Shown piece after piece: positions 34,217 through 42,920 of a stretch of 64,000 nucleotides of DNA. Within the stretch, counting starts at the first letter, position 1. Every line of letters begins with the position of its first letter. Origin of the DNA: Streptomyces flaveolus (lineage in GTDB: Bacteria; Actinomycetota; Actinomycetes; Streptomycetales; Streptomycetaceae); the NCBI RefSeq assembly GCF_014648815.1, contig NZ_BMRV01000022.1:1-64000 (forward strand), given 5' to 3'. A program made the position numbers and the translations under genes. The notes beneath the pieces were generated by a model, which worked only from the letters and a program-made list of their open reading frames with translations, searched no databases and was not told the origin of the DNA.

Positions 34217-35584
34217 TCAGCACTCGATGATGTTCACCGCCAGGCCGCCCCGGGCCGTCTCCTTGTACTTCACCGACATGTCGGCGCCCGTCTCCTTCAT
34301 GGTCTTGATGACCTTGTCGAGGGACACCTTGTGCGAGCCGTCGCCGCGCATCGCCATCCGGGCCGCCGTGACCGCCTTCACCGCGGCCATGCCGTTGCGC
34401 TCGATGCAGGGGATCTGGACGAGGCCGCCGACGGGGTCGCAGGTGAGGCCGAGGTTGTGTTCCATGCCGATCTCGGCGGCGTTCTCCACCTGCTCCGGGG
34501 AGCCGCCCAGCACCTCGGCGAGCGCGCCCGCCGCCATCGAGCAGGCGGAGCCGACCTCGCCCTGGCAGCCGACCTCGGCGCCGGAGATGGAGGCGTTCTC
34601 CTTGAAGAGCATGCCGATCGCGCCGGCCGCCAGCAGGAAGCGGACCACTCCCTCCTCGTCGGCGCCGGGGACGAAGTTCATGTAGTAGTGCAGGACCGCC
34701 GGGATGATCCCCGCCGCGCCGTTCGTCGGCGCCGTGACGACCCGGCCGCCGGCCGCGTTCTCCTCGTTCACGGCCATCGCGTAGAGCGTGATCCACTCCA
34801 TGGCCAGGGCCTGCGGGTCGCCCTCGGAGCGCAGCTTGCGCGCGGTGTTCGCGGCGCGGCGGCGGACCTTCAGGCCGCCCGGCAGGATGCCCTCGCGGGA
34901 CATGCCGCGGGCCACGCACGCCTGCATCACGCGCCAGATCTCCAGCAGGCCCTCGCGGATCTCGTCCTCGTCGCGCCAGGCCCGCTCGTTCTCCAGCATC
35001 AGCGCGGAGATCGACAGACCCGTCTCCTCGGTCAGGCGCAGCAGCTCGTCGCCGGTGCGGAAGGGGTACTTCAGCACGGTGTCGTCGAGCTTGATGCGGT
35101 CGGCGCCCACCGCGTCCTCGTCCACGACGAAACCGCCGCCGACCGAGTAGTACGTCTTCGAGAGCACCTCCGTGCCCGCCGCGTCGTACGCCCACAGCGT
35201 CATGCCGTTGGCGTGGTACGGGAGGGTCTCGCGGCGGTGCAGGACCATGTCGTCGTCGTAGGAGAAGGCGATCTCGCGCTCGCCGAGGAGCCGGATGCGG
35301 CCCGAGGTCCTGATCGTCTCGACGCGGTCGTCCGCCGTCTCCACGTCCACCGTGCGCGGCGACTCGCCCTCCAGGCCGAGCAGCACCGCCTTGGGCGTGC
35401 CGTGGCCGTGGCCGGTGGCGCCGAGCGAGCCGTACAGCTCGGCCCGGACCGAGGCCACCGAGCCCAGCAGTTCCTCGTTGCGCAGGCGCCGGGCGAACAT
35501 GCGCGCCGCGCGCATCGGGCCGACCGTGTGCGAGCTCGACGGGCCGATGCCGATCGAGAACAGGTCGAAGACCGAGATGGCCAC
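34217..35584 (-). CDS. sdaA: L-serine ammonia-lyase (single-chain, iron-sulfur)
   Basis: Deaminates L-serine to pyruvate. 455 residues with fused beta and alpha parts: N-terminal FSIGIGPSSSHTVGPMRAA, C-terminal SMAAGALAEVLGGSP and GLTCDPVGGLVQIPCIERN. Cys residues in SACSMAAG, LTCDP and IPCIE match the three that bind a 4Fe-4S cluster in this type. Last gene of the gcvT-gcvH-glyA-sdaA series, 89 bp after glyA, so it probably removes serine made from glycine. Confidence 0.95.
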   Translation of the reverse strand: MAISVFDLFSIGIGPSSSHTVGPMRAARMFARRLRNEELLGSVASVRAELYGSLGATGHGHGTPKAVLLGLEGESPRTVDVETADDRVETIRTSGRIRLLGEREIAFSYDDDMVLHRRETLPYHANGMTLWAYDAAGTEVLSKTYYSVGGGFVVDEDAVGADRIKLDDTVLKYPFRTGDELLRLTEETGLSISALMLENERAWRDEDEIREGLLEIWRVMQACVARGMSREGILPGGLKVRRRAANTARKLRSEGDPQALAMEWITLYAMAVNEENAAGGRVVTAPTNGAAGIIPAVLHYYMNFVPGADEEGVVRFLLAAGAIGMLFKENASISGAEVGCQGEVGSACSMAAGALAEVLGGSPEQVENAAEIGMEHNLGLTCDPVGGLVQIPCIERNGMAAVKAVTAARMAMRGDGSHKVSLDKVIKTMKETGADMSVKYKETARGGLAVNIIEC

Positions 35585-35673
35585 GGGAACTCCTCAGAAC
35601 GGGGGTGATGCGGAGAGGGTGGGGCGCCGTGCTCGCTCGTGGCCTGCGCGGCGCCCCTGGGTGATGCTGTTGG

Positions 35674-36936
35674 TTACTTGTCCAGACCCGGGTACAGCGG
35701 GTGCTTGTCCGCCAGGGCCTTCACCCGGGCCTTCAGCGCCTTCGCGTCGTAGGACGGCTTGAGCGCCTCGGCGATCACGTCCGCGACCTCGGCGAAGTCC
35801 TCGGCCGTGAAGCCGCGGGTCGCCAGGGCCGGCGTACCGATGCGCAGACCGGACGTCACCATCGGCGGGCGCGGGTCGTTCGGCACGGCGTTGCGGTTGA
35901 CCGTGATGCCGACCTCGTGGAGACGGTCCTCGGCCTGCTGGCCGTCCAGCTCCGAGTCGCGCAGGTCGACCAGGACCAGGTGGACGTCCGTGCCGCCGGT
36001 CAGGACGGACACGCCCGCCGCCTTCGCGTCGTCCTTCACCAGGCGCCCGGCCAGGATCCGGGCGCCTTCCAGCGTACGACGCTGGCGCTCCTTGAAGTCC
36101 TCGCTCGCCGCGACCTTGAAGGCGACGGCCTTGGCGGCCACCACGTGCTCCAGCGGGCCACCCTGCTGACCGGGGAAGACGGCGGAGTTGATCTTCTTGG
36201 CCAGTTCGGCCGTGGAGAGGATCACACCGCCGCGCGGACCGCCCAGCGTCTTGTGGGTCGTGGTGGTCACCACGTGGGCGTGCGGGACCGGGTTCGGGTG
36301 CAGGCCCGCCGCGACCAGACCGGCGAAGTGCGCCATGTCGACCATCAGGTACGCGCCGACCTCGTCCGCGATCCGGCGGAACTCGGCGAAGTCGAGCTGC
36401 CGCGGGTAGGCCGACCAGCCCGCCACGATCAGCTTCGGCTGGTTCTCCTTGGCGAGGCGCTCCACCTCGGCCATGTCGACCTGGCCGTCGTCGCCGACGT
36501 GGTAGGCGACGACGTTGTAGAGCTTGCCGGAGAAGTTGATCTTCATGCCGTGGGTCAGGTGCCCACCGTGGGCGAGGTTCAGACCCATGATCGTGTCGCC
36601 CGGCTTGAGCAGCGCGAACATCGCCGCCGCGTTGGCCTGGGCGCCCGAGTGCGGCTGCACGTTGGCGTGCTCGGCGCCGAAGAGGTCCTTGACCCGGTCG
36701 ATGGCGATCTGCTCGACCACGTCGACGTGCTCGCAGCCGCCGTAGTAGCGGCGGCCCGGGTAGCCCTCGGCGTACTTGTTGGTGAGGACCGAGCCCTGGG
36801 CCTCCATGACCGCGACGGGCGCGAAGTTCTCGGAGGCGATCATTTCGAGAGTGGACTGCTGGCGGTGCAGCTCGGCGTCGACGGCGGCGGCGACGTCGGG
36901 GTCGAGCTCGTGCAGGGGGGTGTTCAGAAGCGACAT
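35674..36936 (-). CDS. glyA: Serine hydroxymethyltransferase GlyA
   Basis: Interconverts glycine and serine with tetrahydrofolate one-carbon units. 420 residues, full length; PLP lysine Lys229 in TTTTHKTLGGPRGG; substrate segments EMIASENF and YPGRRYYGG. Starts 14 bp after gcvH, so it is in the same operon behind the glycine riboswitch. Confidence 0.97.
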   Translation of the reverse strand: MSLLNTPLHELDPDVAAAVDAELHRQQSTLEMIASENFAPVAVMEAQGSVLTNKYAEGYPGRRYYGGCEHVDVVEQIAIDRVKDLFGAEHANVQPHSGAQANAAAMFALLKPGDTIMGLNLAHGGHLTHGMKINFSGKLYNVVAYHVGDDGQVDMAEVERLAKENQPKLIVAGWSAYPRQLDFAEFRRIADEVGAYLMVDMAHFAGLVAAGLHPNPVPHAHVVTTTTHKTLGGPRGGVILSTAELAKKINSAVFPGQQGGPLEHVVAAKAVAFKVAASEDFKERQRRTLEGARILAGRLVKDDAKAAGVSVLTGGTDVHLVLVDLRDSELDGQQAEDRLHEVGITVNRNAVPNDPRPPMVTSGLRIGTPALATRGFTAEDFAEVADVIAEALKPSYDAKALKARVKALADKHPLYPGLDK

Positions 36937-36950
36937 GCGTCCGTGTCTCC

Positions 36951-37328
36951 TCAGGCGCCGGCGAATTCGGTGTACTCGTCGGCGGAGAGCAGGTCGCCCG
37001 GCTCCTCGCTGACCCGCACCTTGAACAGCCAGCCGCCCTCGAAGGGCGCGGTGTTCACCAGCGACGGGTCGCTGACGACGTCCTCGTTGACGTCGGTGAC
37101 CTCGCCGGAGACGGGGGAGTACAGGTCGGAGACCGACTTGGTCGACTCCAGTTCGCCGCAGGTCTCGCCCGCGGACACGGTGGCGCCGACCTCGGGGAGC
37201 TGGACGAAGACGACGTCACCGAGCGCGTTGGCCGCGTGCTCCGTGATGCCGACCGTCGAGACGCCGTCCTCGGCGCCCGACAGCCACTCGTGCTCCTTGC
37301 TGTAGCGCAGCTGCTGGGGGTTGCTCAT
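36951..37328 (-). CDS. gcvH: Glycine cleavage system H protein
   Basis: Lipoyl carrier shuttling the aminomethyl group between P, T and L proteins. 125 residues; lipoylated Lys64 in ELESTKSVSDLY, and VGITEHAANALGDVVFVQLP. Lies between gcvT (113 bp upstream) and glyA. gcvP is not in the window. Confidence 0.97.
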   Translation of the reverse strand: MSNPQQLRYSKEHEWLSGAEDGVSTVGITEHAANALGDVVFVQLPEVGATVSAGETCGELESTKSVSDLYSPVSGEVTDVNEDVVSDPSLVNTAPFEGGWLFKVRVSEEPGDLLSADEYTEFAGA

Positions 37329-37441
37329 GGCCTGAATTCTCCTGTACGCGGGGGAGTGGTGATGACGGGGGGACTACGAAACTGCTGCTGAGAAGCGCCG
37401 GACGCGTACGGGGGCGCCGAAGCGCCCCGCACGCCCAGTGT

Positions 37442-38560
37442 CTACTTCTGGCGCTTGTAGAAGGGCAGCGCCACGACCTCGTACGGCTCGTGGGTGCCCC
37501 GGATGTCCACGCCGACCCCGGCGGTGCCGGGAGCCGCGTGCGCCGCGTCGACGTACGCCATGGCGATCGGCTTGCCCAGCGTCGGGGACGGGGCGCCGGA
37601 GGTGACCTCGCCGACCACCTCGCCGCCGGCGACGACCTGGTACCCGGCGCGCGGGACCCGGCGGCCCTCGGCGACCAGGCCGACCAGGACGCGGGGCGGG
37701 TTCGCCTCGGCCCGGGAAGCGGCCTCCTGGAGGGCGGCCCGGCCCACGAAGTCGCCCTCCTTCTCGAACTTCACCACCCGGCCGAGCCCGGCGTCGAAGG
37801 GCGTCAGCGACGTCGTCAGCTCGTGCCCGTACAGCGGCATGCCCGCCTCCAGGCGGAGCGTGTCCCGGCAGGACAGACCGCACGGGACCAGCCCGGCGCC
37901 CTCGCCCGCCTTGGTCAGCGCCTGCCACAGCTCCACGGCGTGCTCCGGCTTCACGAACAGCTCGAAGCCGTCCTCGCCGGTGTACCCGGTGCGCGCGATG
38001 AGCGCGGGGACGCCGGCGACGGTGCCGGGCAGGCCCGCGTAGTACTTCAGGCCGTCCAGGTCGGCGTCGGTGAGCGACGCGAGGATGCCGGGGGACTCCG
38101 GGCCCTGCACGGCCAGCAGCGCGTAGGCGTCGCGGTCGTCGCGGACCTCGGCGTCGAACCCGGCGGCCCGCTCGGTGAGCGCGTCCAGCACGACCTGCGC
38201 GTTGGAGGCGTTGGCGACGACCATGTACTCGGTCTCGCCCAGGCGGTAGACGATCAGGTCGTCCAGGATGCCGCCGTCCTCGCGGCAGATCATGGTGTAG
38301 CGGGCGCGGCCCGGCTTCACGCTGCCGATGTTCCCGACCAGCGCGAAGTCCAGCAGGCCGGCGGCCTGGGGGCCGGTGACGGTGATCTCGCCCATGTGGG
38401 AGAGGTCGAAGAGCCCGGCCCGGGTGCGCACCGCGACGTGCTCGTCGCGCTCGGAGCCGTAGCGCAGGGGCATGTCCCAGCCGGCGAAGTCGGTCATCGT
38501 CGCGCCCAGCGCGCGATGCGTGGCATCCAGCGCGGTACGGCGGAGTTCGGTACTGCTCAT
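37442..38560 (-). CDS. gcvT: Glycine cleavage system T protein (aminomethyltransferase)
   Basis: Releases ammonia and passes the one-carbon unit to tetrahydrofolate. 372 residues from ATG at 38560, which gives the standard N-terminus MSSTELRRTALDATHRALG. Contains FDLSHMGEI, GGILDDLIVYR, ARTGYTGEDGFELF and CRDTLRLEAGMPLYGHEL. First gene of the operon; its 5' leader carries a tandem glycine riboswitch whose second aptamer ends 50 bp before the ATG. Confidence 0.96.
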   Translation of the reverse strand: MSSTELRRTALDATHRALGATMTDFAGWDMPLRYGSERDEHVAVRTRAGLFDLSHMGEITVTGPQAAGLLDFALVGNIGSVKPGRARYTMICREDGGILDDLIVYRLGETEYMVVANASNAQVVLDALTERAAGFDAEVRDDRDAYALLAVQGPESPGILASLTDADLDGLKYYAGLPGTVAGVPALIARTGYTGEDGFELFVKPEHAVELWQALTKAGEGAGLVPCGLSCRDTLRLEAGMPLYGHELTTSLTPFDAGLGRVVKFEKEGDFVGRAALQEAASRAEANPPRVLVGLVAEGRRVPRAGYQVVAGGEVVGEVTSGAPSPTLGKPIAMAYVDAAHAAPGTAGVGVDIRGTHEPYEVVALPFYKRQK

Positions 38561-38610
38561 CGGTCGTTCGTCTCCCAGGGCACAACAGGACGGGCGAGGG
38601 CGGTCCTCCC

Positions 38611-38717
38611 CATCTGTCATCGGAACCTGAGAGGTTCGCCATGACCACCGGAGTACGGCGGTCAGGACTTGCACCTTGGGTGGGGCAGCCGTCGAGCGGC
38701 GGCCCGCTTTTCAGATG
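38611..38717 (-). promoter_or_regulatory. Glycine riboswitch, aptamer II
   Basis: Second (gcvT-proximal) aptamer on the minus strand. P1 is formed by CAGATG / CATCTG at 38712-38717 and 38611-38616. The conserved cores AAGGTGCAAG and CCTCTCAGG are present. Glycine riboswitches of the gcv genes are experimentally known in S. griseus as activators of glycine detoxification. Confidence 0.9.
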
Positions 38718-38724
38718 TGCCTCG

Positions 38725-38811
38725 CCCGCGCGGTAACGGGGCCTGAGAGATTCAAGGGAGGGACTTGCTCCTTCGGCGCCCCGGCGATGGCCGGGGACTC
38801 TCCCGCGCGGA
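38725..38811 (-). promoter_or_regulatory. Glycine riboswitch, aptamer I
   Basis: First aptamer in the leader. P1 is CCGCGCGG (38803-38810) with 38726-38733; conserved GGAGAG, CGAAGGAGCAAG and ATCTCTCAGG are all present. Only 7 nt separate it from aptamer II. The promoter must lie between 38812 and 38994, shared with the divergent kinase gene; I could not assign it. Confidence 0.92.
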
Positions 38812-38994
38812 TTCAAACGGCCGGTATGCAGTTGGCGCCGCCATCATTGCACGCCGGGCCTGTTCGTGGCAGACCGTGATCTGTAACCGGCTTGTGGCAG
38901 TAAGCGCACGAAAACGCGAGACCGCCGCATTACCTTCTCTTTACACTCGACGGGGACGGGAACTCGTGAACCGCCCCAGGGGAGGACGATCACG

Positions 38995-39660
38995 GTGAAC
39001 AGGACCACGGCTTACGCAACGACCTCGGGCATCGCGCTGCCGAAGCGGCCCGCCCCGGCCGAGGGGACGTGTGCCGACATGCCCGCACCCGTCGTCCGCG
39101 ATCTGCGCGACCGCGACGGCCGCAGCCCGCACGCCCTGCTCTTCGGGCCCCGCGACGTCGTGGTGATCACCGGCCTGCCCGGCAGCGGCAAGTCCACCCT
39201 GATGCGGCGCACGGTGCGCGGCCTGCGCATCGACTCCCAGGACACCCGCGACCGCTGGGACCGCCGCATGCCGCGCCTCCTCCCGTACGCCCTCTACCGG
39301 CCCCTGGTCCGCCTCGCCCACTACGCCGGGCTGCGCCGCGCCCTGCGCTCCGGCGAGGGCGTCGTCGTGCACGACTGCGGCACCCAGGCCTGGGTGCGCG
39401 GCTGGCTCGCCCGTGAGGCCCGCCGCCGCGGCGGCACCCTGCACCTGCTGCTCCTCGACGTCGGCGCCGACGACGCGCTGGCCGGCCAGCGCGAGCGCGG
39501 CCGGGGCGTCTCCCGGTACGCATTCCTGCGGCACCGCGCGGCGACCGACCGCCTGCTCGCCTCCGTGACCGAGGGCACCCTGCCCGCCGGCTGCGCCTCG
39601 GCGGTCCTCCTCGACCGGGCGTCGGCGGACACACTGCACCGGATCGCCTTCACGGGCTGA
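38995..39660 (+). CDS. P-loop NTPase / kinase-like protein (AAA family)
   Basis: 221 residues. Walker A GLPGSGKST at 60-68, then SQDTRDRWDRRMP and a helical lid-like region with VVVHDCGTQAWVRGWLAR; HLLLLDVGADDALAGQRERGRG. The size and layout resemble small-molecule or nucleotide kinases (zeta-toxin/adenylylsulfate-kinase-like), substrate unknown. GTG at 38995 with a strong GGGGAGGA upstream. Divergent from the gcv operon. Confidence 0.8.
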   Translation: MNRTTAYATTSGIALPKRPAPAEGTCADMPAPVVRDLRDRDGRSPHALLFGPRDVVVITGLPGSGKSTLMRRTVRGLRIDSQDTRDRWDRRMPRLLPYALYRPLVRLAHYAGLRRALRSGEGVVVHDCGTQAWVRGWLAREARRRGGTLHLLLLDVGADDALAGQRERGRGVSRYAFLRHRAATDRLLASVTEGTLPAGCASAVLLDRASADTLHRIAFTG

Positions 39661-39740
39661 GGTGACGGACCGTGTGCCGGTGGGGCCGAACGGGTTAGCC
39701 TTTTCAGCCACAGCAGCGGTACCAGGCAGGCGGTAGGCAG

Positions 39741-40541
39741 ATGGACTTCCCAGCAGGCTTCGCGGACCTCTCACCGGAGTTCCCGGCGCAGGCGCATCCC
39801 CACCCGCACGGTGGATGGCCCGGCAACGAGCTGGAGGAGGTGCTGTCCGCCTCCCTCGGCGTGCCGGGTGCCGGCGGCCGGATCGTGGAGGTGCTCGGCC
39901 GCAGCCTCGTCTGGGTCCCGCTGCCCAACGGCGGCGGCCCGGACACCGGACCCCTCGACCTGCCCACGGTGGAGATCGGCGGCCAGGCCCACGTGCCGGT
40001 GTTCAGTTCCGAGGAGCAGCTCCGCCGGGTCGCCGGCCCCCACATGGGGTACACCATCGCCCCGGCCGCCGAGTTCGCCCGCGGCCTGCCCCCGCAGGTC
40101 GGCATCGCCGTGAACCCGGACGGCGTGGTCGGCGTCCCGCTGCCGCCGGCCGCCGTGGCCGAGCTGTGCCGGGCCGGGCGCACCCCGCTGGACGGTCCCG
40201 CGTCCGGCGGCCGGGTCCGCCTCTTCGAACCCGACTGGCAGGACGACCCGGTGGACTTCCTGGCCGCGGCCTCCGCCGAGTTCGCCGCCATCGGCGTCGT
40301 CCGCACCGCCCGCCGTTGCCTGGCCGCCGTCGAGACCGCCGACCCGATGATGTTCGTCGGCGTGGAACTGACCCACTGGGAGGGCGACGCCCGCGCCCTC
40401 CCCCTCGACGCCCTCGGCCGCGCCCTCGGCGCGGCCCCGGTCAAGTGGCCGGTCAACCTGGTCCTCCTGGAAGCAGCCCAGGACCCGGTCTGCGACTGGA
40501 TGCGGGCCCATGTACGCCCGTTCTACGACCGAGACGTGTGA
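39741..40541 (+). CDS. SseB-family protein (enhanced serine sensitivity), copy 1
   Basis: 266 residues. An N-terminal SseB domain (ELEEVLSASLGVPGAGGRIVEVL; VPVFSSEEQLRRV) and a C-terminal SseB_C-like domain ending WMRAHVRPFYDRDV. In E. coli, extra SseB gives serine sensitivity; its biochemical role is unknown. It lies near the serine/glycine operon and next to a second member of the family. Confidence 0.82.
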   Translation: MDFPAGFADLSPEFPAQAHPHPHGGWPGNELEEVLSASLGVPGAGGRIVEVLGRSLVWVPLPNGGGPDTGPLDLPTVEIGGQAHVPVFSSEEQLRRVAGPHMGYTIAPAAEFARGLPPQVGIAVNPDGVVGVPLPPAAVAELCRAGRTPLDGPASGGRVRLFEPDWQDDPVDFLAAASAEFAAIGVVRTARRCLAAVETADPMMFVGVELTHWEGDARALPLDALGRALGAAPVKWPVNLVLLEAAQDPVCDWMRAHVRPFYDRDV

Positions 40542-40549
40542 ACGCCGGC

Positions 40550-40610
40550 AGGCAAGCGCCCCGAACGGGCGCGGGGAACGGCGCGACAAGCCGCACTCGG
40601 CCGGCGAAGG
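40550..40610. repeat. Dispersed Streptomyces-type repeat, family 3
   Basis: GCGCCC-CGAAC-GGGCGC hairpin followed by GGGGAACGGCGCGACAAGCC. From memory this resembles a very common Streptomyces intergenic element (GGGCGCGGGGAACTGCGCGAC). Only one copy was noticed in this window. It sits in the 167-bp gap between the two SseB-family genes. Confidence 0.6.
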
Positions 40611-40708
40611 CAAGACGGCATTGGCCCCGAGCTCTGAAGCCACTGCGACCGGCGGAGCCCTAAGCTGGGTTCACAAACAGGGGACGATTCTCGAAGGGTC
40701 GGTAAAAG

Positions 40709-41506
40709 GTGAGCGCGAGCGGTACTGCCGCGACCGGGCAGGTCGAGCACATGCTGCGCCAGGTGACGCCCGGACGCTACGACGCCTACGAGGCCCTGCT
40801 GCGCGCCCTCGCCGCCCCCGCCACCGGCCAGGTCTGGATGCTGCTGTGGCACGGCCAGGCCGGCTCCCCGGACGCCCAGTACGGGAGCATGGAGGTCGGC
40901 GGCTGCGCCTACGCGCCCTGCGTCACCTCCGCCCAGGAGCTCTCCGCCAGCGGCTGGAACCGGTCGTACGAGGTGGTCGACGGTCTGGAAGTGGCCCGCG
41001 CCCTCTACCCGGACCACTACGGCCTCTGGCTCAATCCGCACGCCCCCGGCGGCGGCGTCGGCATCCCCTGGCTCGACCTGCGCCGCATCGCCTCCGGTCT
41101 GGACCGCCAGCCCGCCGGGCCCCTGCGCCTGTCCGAACCGGCCATCGAGATCCCGCAGTTCTACGCCCTGCTCGCGCAGAACGCCCACCGCACCCCGGCG
41201 GTCCGCGCGTTGCGCCGCGCCTGGGTGCAGCCGTCGCTCGGCGCCCCCTACCTCGCCATCGGCCTGGACGTGTACGACACGTCGCCGCCGGCCGTGGACG
41301 CGGTGCGCGCGATGATGCAGCAGTCCGTCGGCGCGGTGCCAGAGGGACTGCCGGTGTCGACGGTGGCGATGACCGACGCCCACGACCCGGTCGCGATGTG
41401 GCTGCGTGCCCACGCCCGCCCCTTCTACGACCGCGAGGCCCACGCGGCCCCCGCCCAGGCGCCCGCCGCCGGGTACGGCTACCCTCCGGCCCGCGGGAGC
41501 TTCTGA
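40709..41506 (+). CDS. SseB-family protein, copy 2
   Basis: 265 residues, GTG at 40709. N-terminal GRYDAYEALLRALAAPATG, central LYPDHYGLWLNPHAPGGGVG and C-terminal WLRAHARPFYDRE, the last shared with copy 1 (WMRAHVRPFYDRD). A Pro/Ala-rich tail of about 18 residues follows. Related to, but strongly diverged from, copy 1, so an old duplication. Function unknown. Confidence 0.78.
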   Translation: MSASGTAATGQVEHMLRQVTPGRYDAYEALLRALAAPATGQVWMLLWHGQAGSPDAQYGSMEVGGCAYAPCVTSAQELSASGWNRSYEVVDGLEVARALYPDHYGLWLNPHAPGGGVGIPWLDLRRIASGLDRQPAGPLRLSEPAIEIPQFYALLAQNAHRTPAVRALRRAWVQPSLGAPYLAIGLDVYDTSPPAVDAVRAMMQQSVGAVPEGLPVSTVAMTDAHDPVAMWLRAHARPFYDREAHAAPAQAPAAGYGYPPARGSF

Positions 41507-41862
41507 CGGTGTGTGGGGTCGGGTCGCCCGTACCGGCGACGCTCCGTGATCTTCACGTCACACACACATTTCTTCGCGCGTAGACGACGACAGAAGGTCG
41601 CGAAGGTCGGCGATTTCGCCGTTGTGTCCCAACTGTCCTTCGTCCGAAGGCCGTTACCCACTGTTCGGATAACGGAATCCCCAGCAATGCATCACGGTTG
41701 CGCATACTTTCCCGGTCAGACCTGGCGGGTGATCCTGACGACGCTGAAGACTCCCGAGACAGACACCGGATCGTTCGATCCCGTGATCGAGAGCAAGTCG
41801 ACAAAGCCGTAATCCACGGCGGGTGTAGGCCGGTCACCACCGGCGAGAGGGGTCGGGTCACT
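41507..41862. other. Upstream region of oligopeptide transporter (356 bp)
   Basis: AT-richer than the surroundings. Contains inverted repeats CCGTTA / TAACGG (41651-41656 and 41670-41675) and CCGGT / ACCGG (41830-41843). No gene is supported. A promoter is expected, but no clear -35/-10 pair could be picked. Confidence 0.5.
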
Positions 41863-42861
41863 GTGACCGCACCGATCGAGACCACCGGGGCGCAAGCCGA
41901 GGCACAGCCCGAGGCTGTCCTCGCCGGTGCCGATAAGGGGCAGATCGAGGGCCGTTCCCTGGGGCAGATCGCCTGGTCCCGTTTCAAGAAGGACAAGGTG
42001 GCCGTGGCCGGCGGGGTCGTCGTGATCCTGCTGATCCTCCTCGCGATCCTCTCCCGCCCCATCCAGGCGATCTTCGGCCTGGACCCCAACGCCCTCAACC
42101 AGGATCTGATCGACCCCAACACCTCGCTGCCCAAGGGTGACTTCGGCGGCATGAGCTGGGACCACCCGCTCGGTGTGGAGCCGAAGTTCGGCCGGGACAT
42201 CGCCACCCGCATCCTCGAGGGCTCCTGGGTCTCGCTGGTCGTCGCCTTCGGCGCCACGATCCTGTCCAACACGATCGGCACGATCCTCGGCGTGGTGGCC
42301 GGCTACTACGGCGGACGCGTCGACACCATCATCAGCCGGCTGATGGACACCTTCCTGGCCTTCCCCCTGCTGCTGTTCGCGATCGCCATCTCGGCGACCC
42401 TGCAGGGCGGCGCCTTCGGACTGGAGGGCCTGCCGCTGCACATCATGGTGCTGGTCTTCGTCATCGGCTTCTTCAACTGGCCCTATCTGGGCCGCATCGT
42501 CCGCGGTCAGACGCTGGCCCTGCGTGAACGGGAGTTCGTCGACGCCTCCCGGGGGATGGGGGCCAAGGGCCCCTACATCCTCTTCCGGGAGCTGCTGCCG
42601 AACCTCGTGGGCCCGATCATCGTCTACTCGACGCTGCTCATCCCGACCAACATCATCTTCGAGGCGTCCCTGAGCTTCCTCGGCGTCGGCATCCAGCCCC
42701 CGCAGGCCTCGTGGGGCGGCATGATCAACCAGGCGGTCGCCTTCTACCAGGTCGACCCCCAGTTCATGATCGTTCCCGGTCTCGCCATCTTCGTGACCGT
42801 CCTGGCGTTCAACCTGCTCGGCGACGGTCTCCGTGACGCTCTCGACCCGCGCAGCCGCTGA
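41863..42861 (+). CDS. Oligopeptide ABC transporter permease (OppC/DppC type)
   Basis: 332 residues from GTG at 41863 with GAGAGGGG upstream; the frame is open to 41698, but that part is not conserved-looking. N-terminal cytosolic segment, one anchor helix (VAVAGGVVVILLILLAIL), a periplasmic loop, then the BPD_transp_1 helices with the EAA loop REREFVDASRGMGAKGPYILFRELLPN. Pairs with the permease at 44742-45749. Unusually the permease precedes the binding protein. Confidence 0.92.
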   Translation: MTAPIETTGAQAEAQPEAVLAGADKGQIEGRSLGQIAWSRFKKDKVAVAGGVVVILLILLAILSRPIQAIFGLDPNALNQDLIDPNTSLPKGDFGGMSWDHPLGVEPKFGRDIATRILEGSWVSLVVAFGATILSNTIGTILGVVAGYYGGRVDTIISRLMDTFLAFPLLLFAIAISATLQGGAFGLEGLPLHIMVLVFVIGFFNWPYLGRIVRGQTLALREREFVDASRGMGAKGPYILFRELLPNLVGPIIVYSTLLIPTNIIFEASLSFLGVGIQPPQASWGGMINQAVAFYQVDPQFMIVPGLAIFVTVLAFNLLGDGLRDALDPRSR

Positions 42862-42920
42862 CCGGCGACTGCCCCGAGAGTCCCAAAGATTTGCCAACAA
42901 TGGAGGGGAAGCAGACCATC

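Noticed and set aside
41687..41812. 41-residue open frame upstream of the oligopeptide transporter
   Set aside because: No Shine-Dalgarno, no TANNNT at the leaderless distance, and mixed third-position bases; likely non-coding leader.
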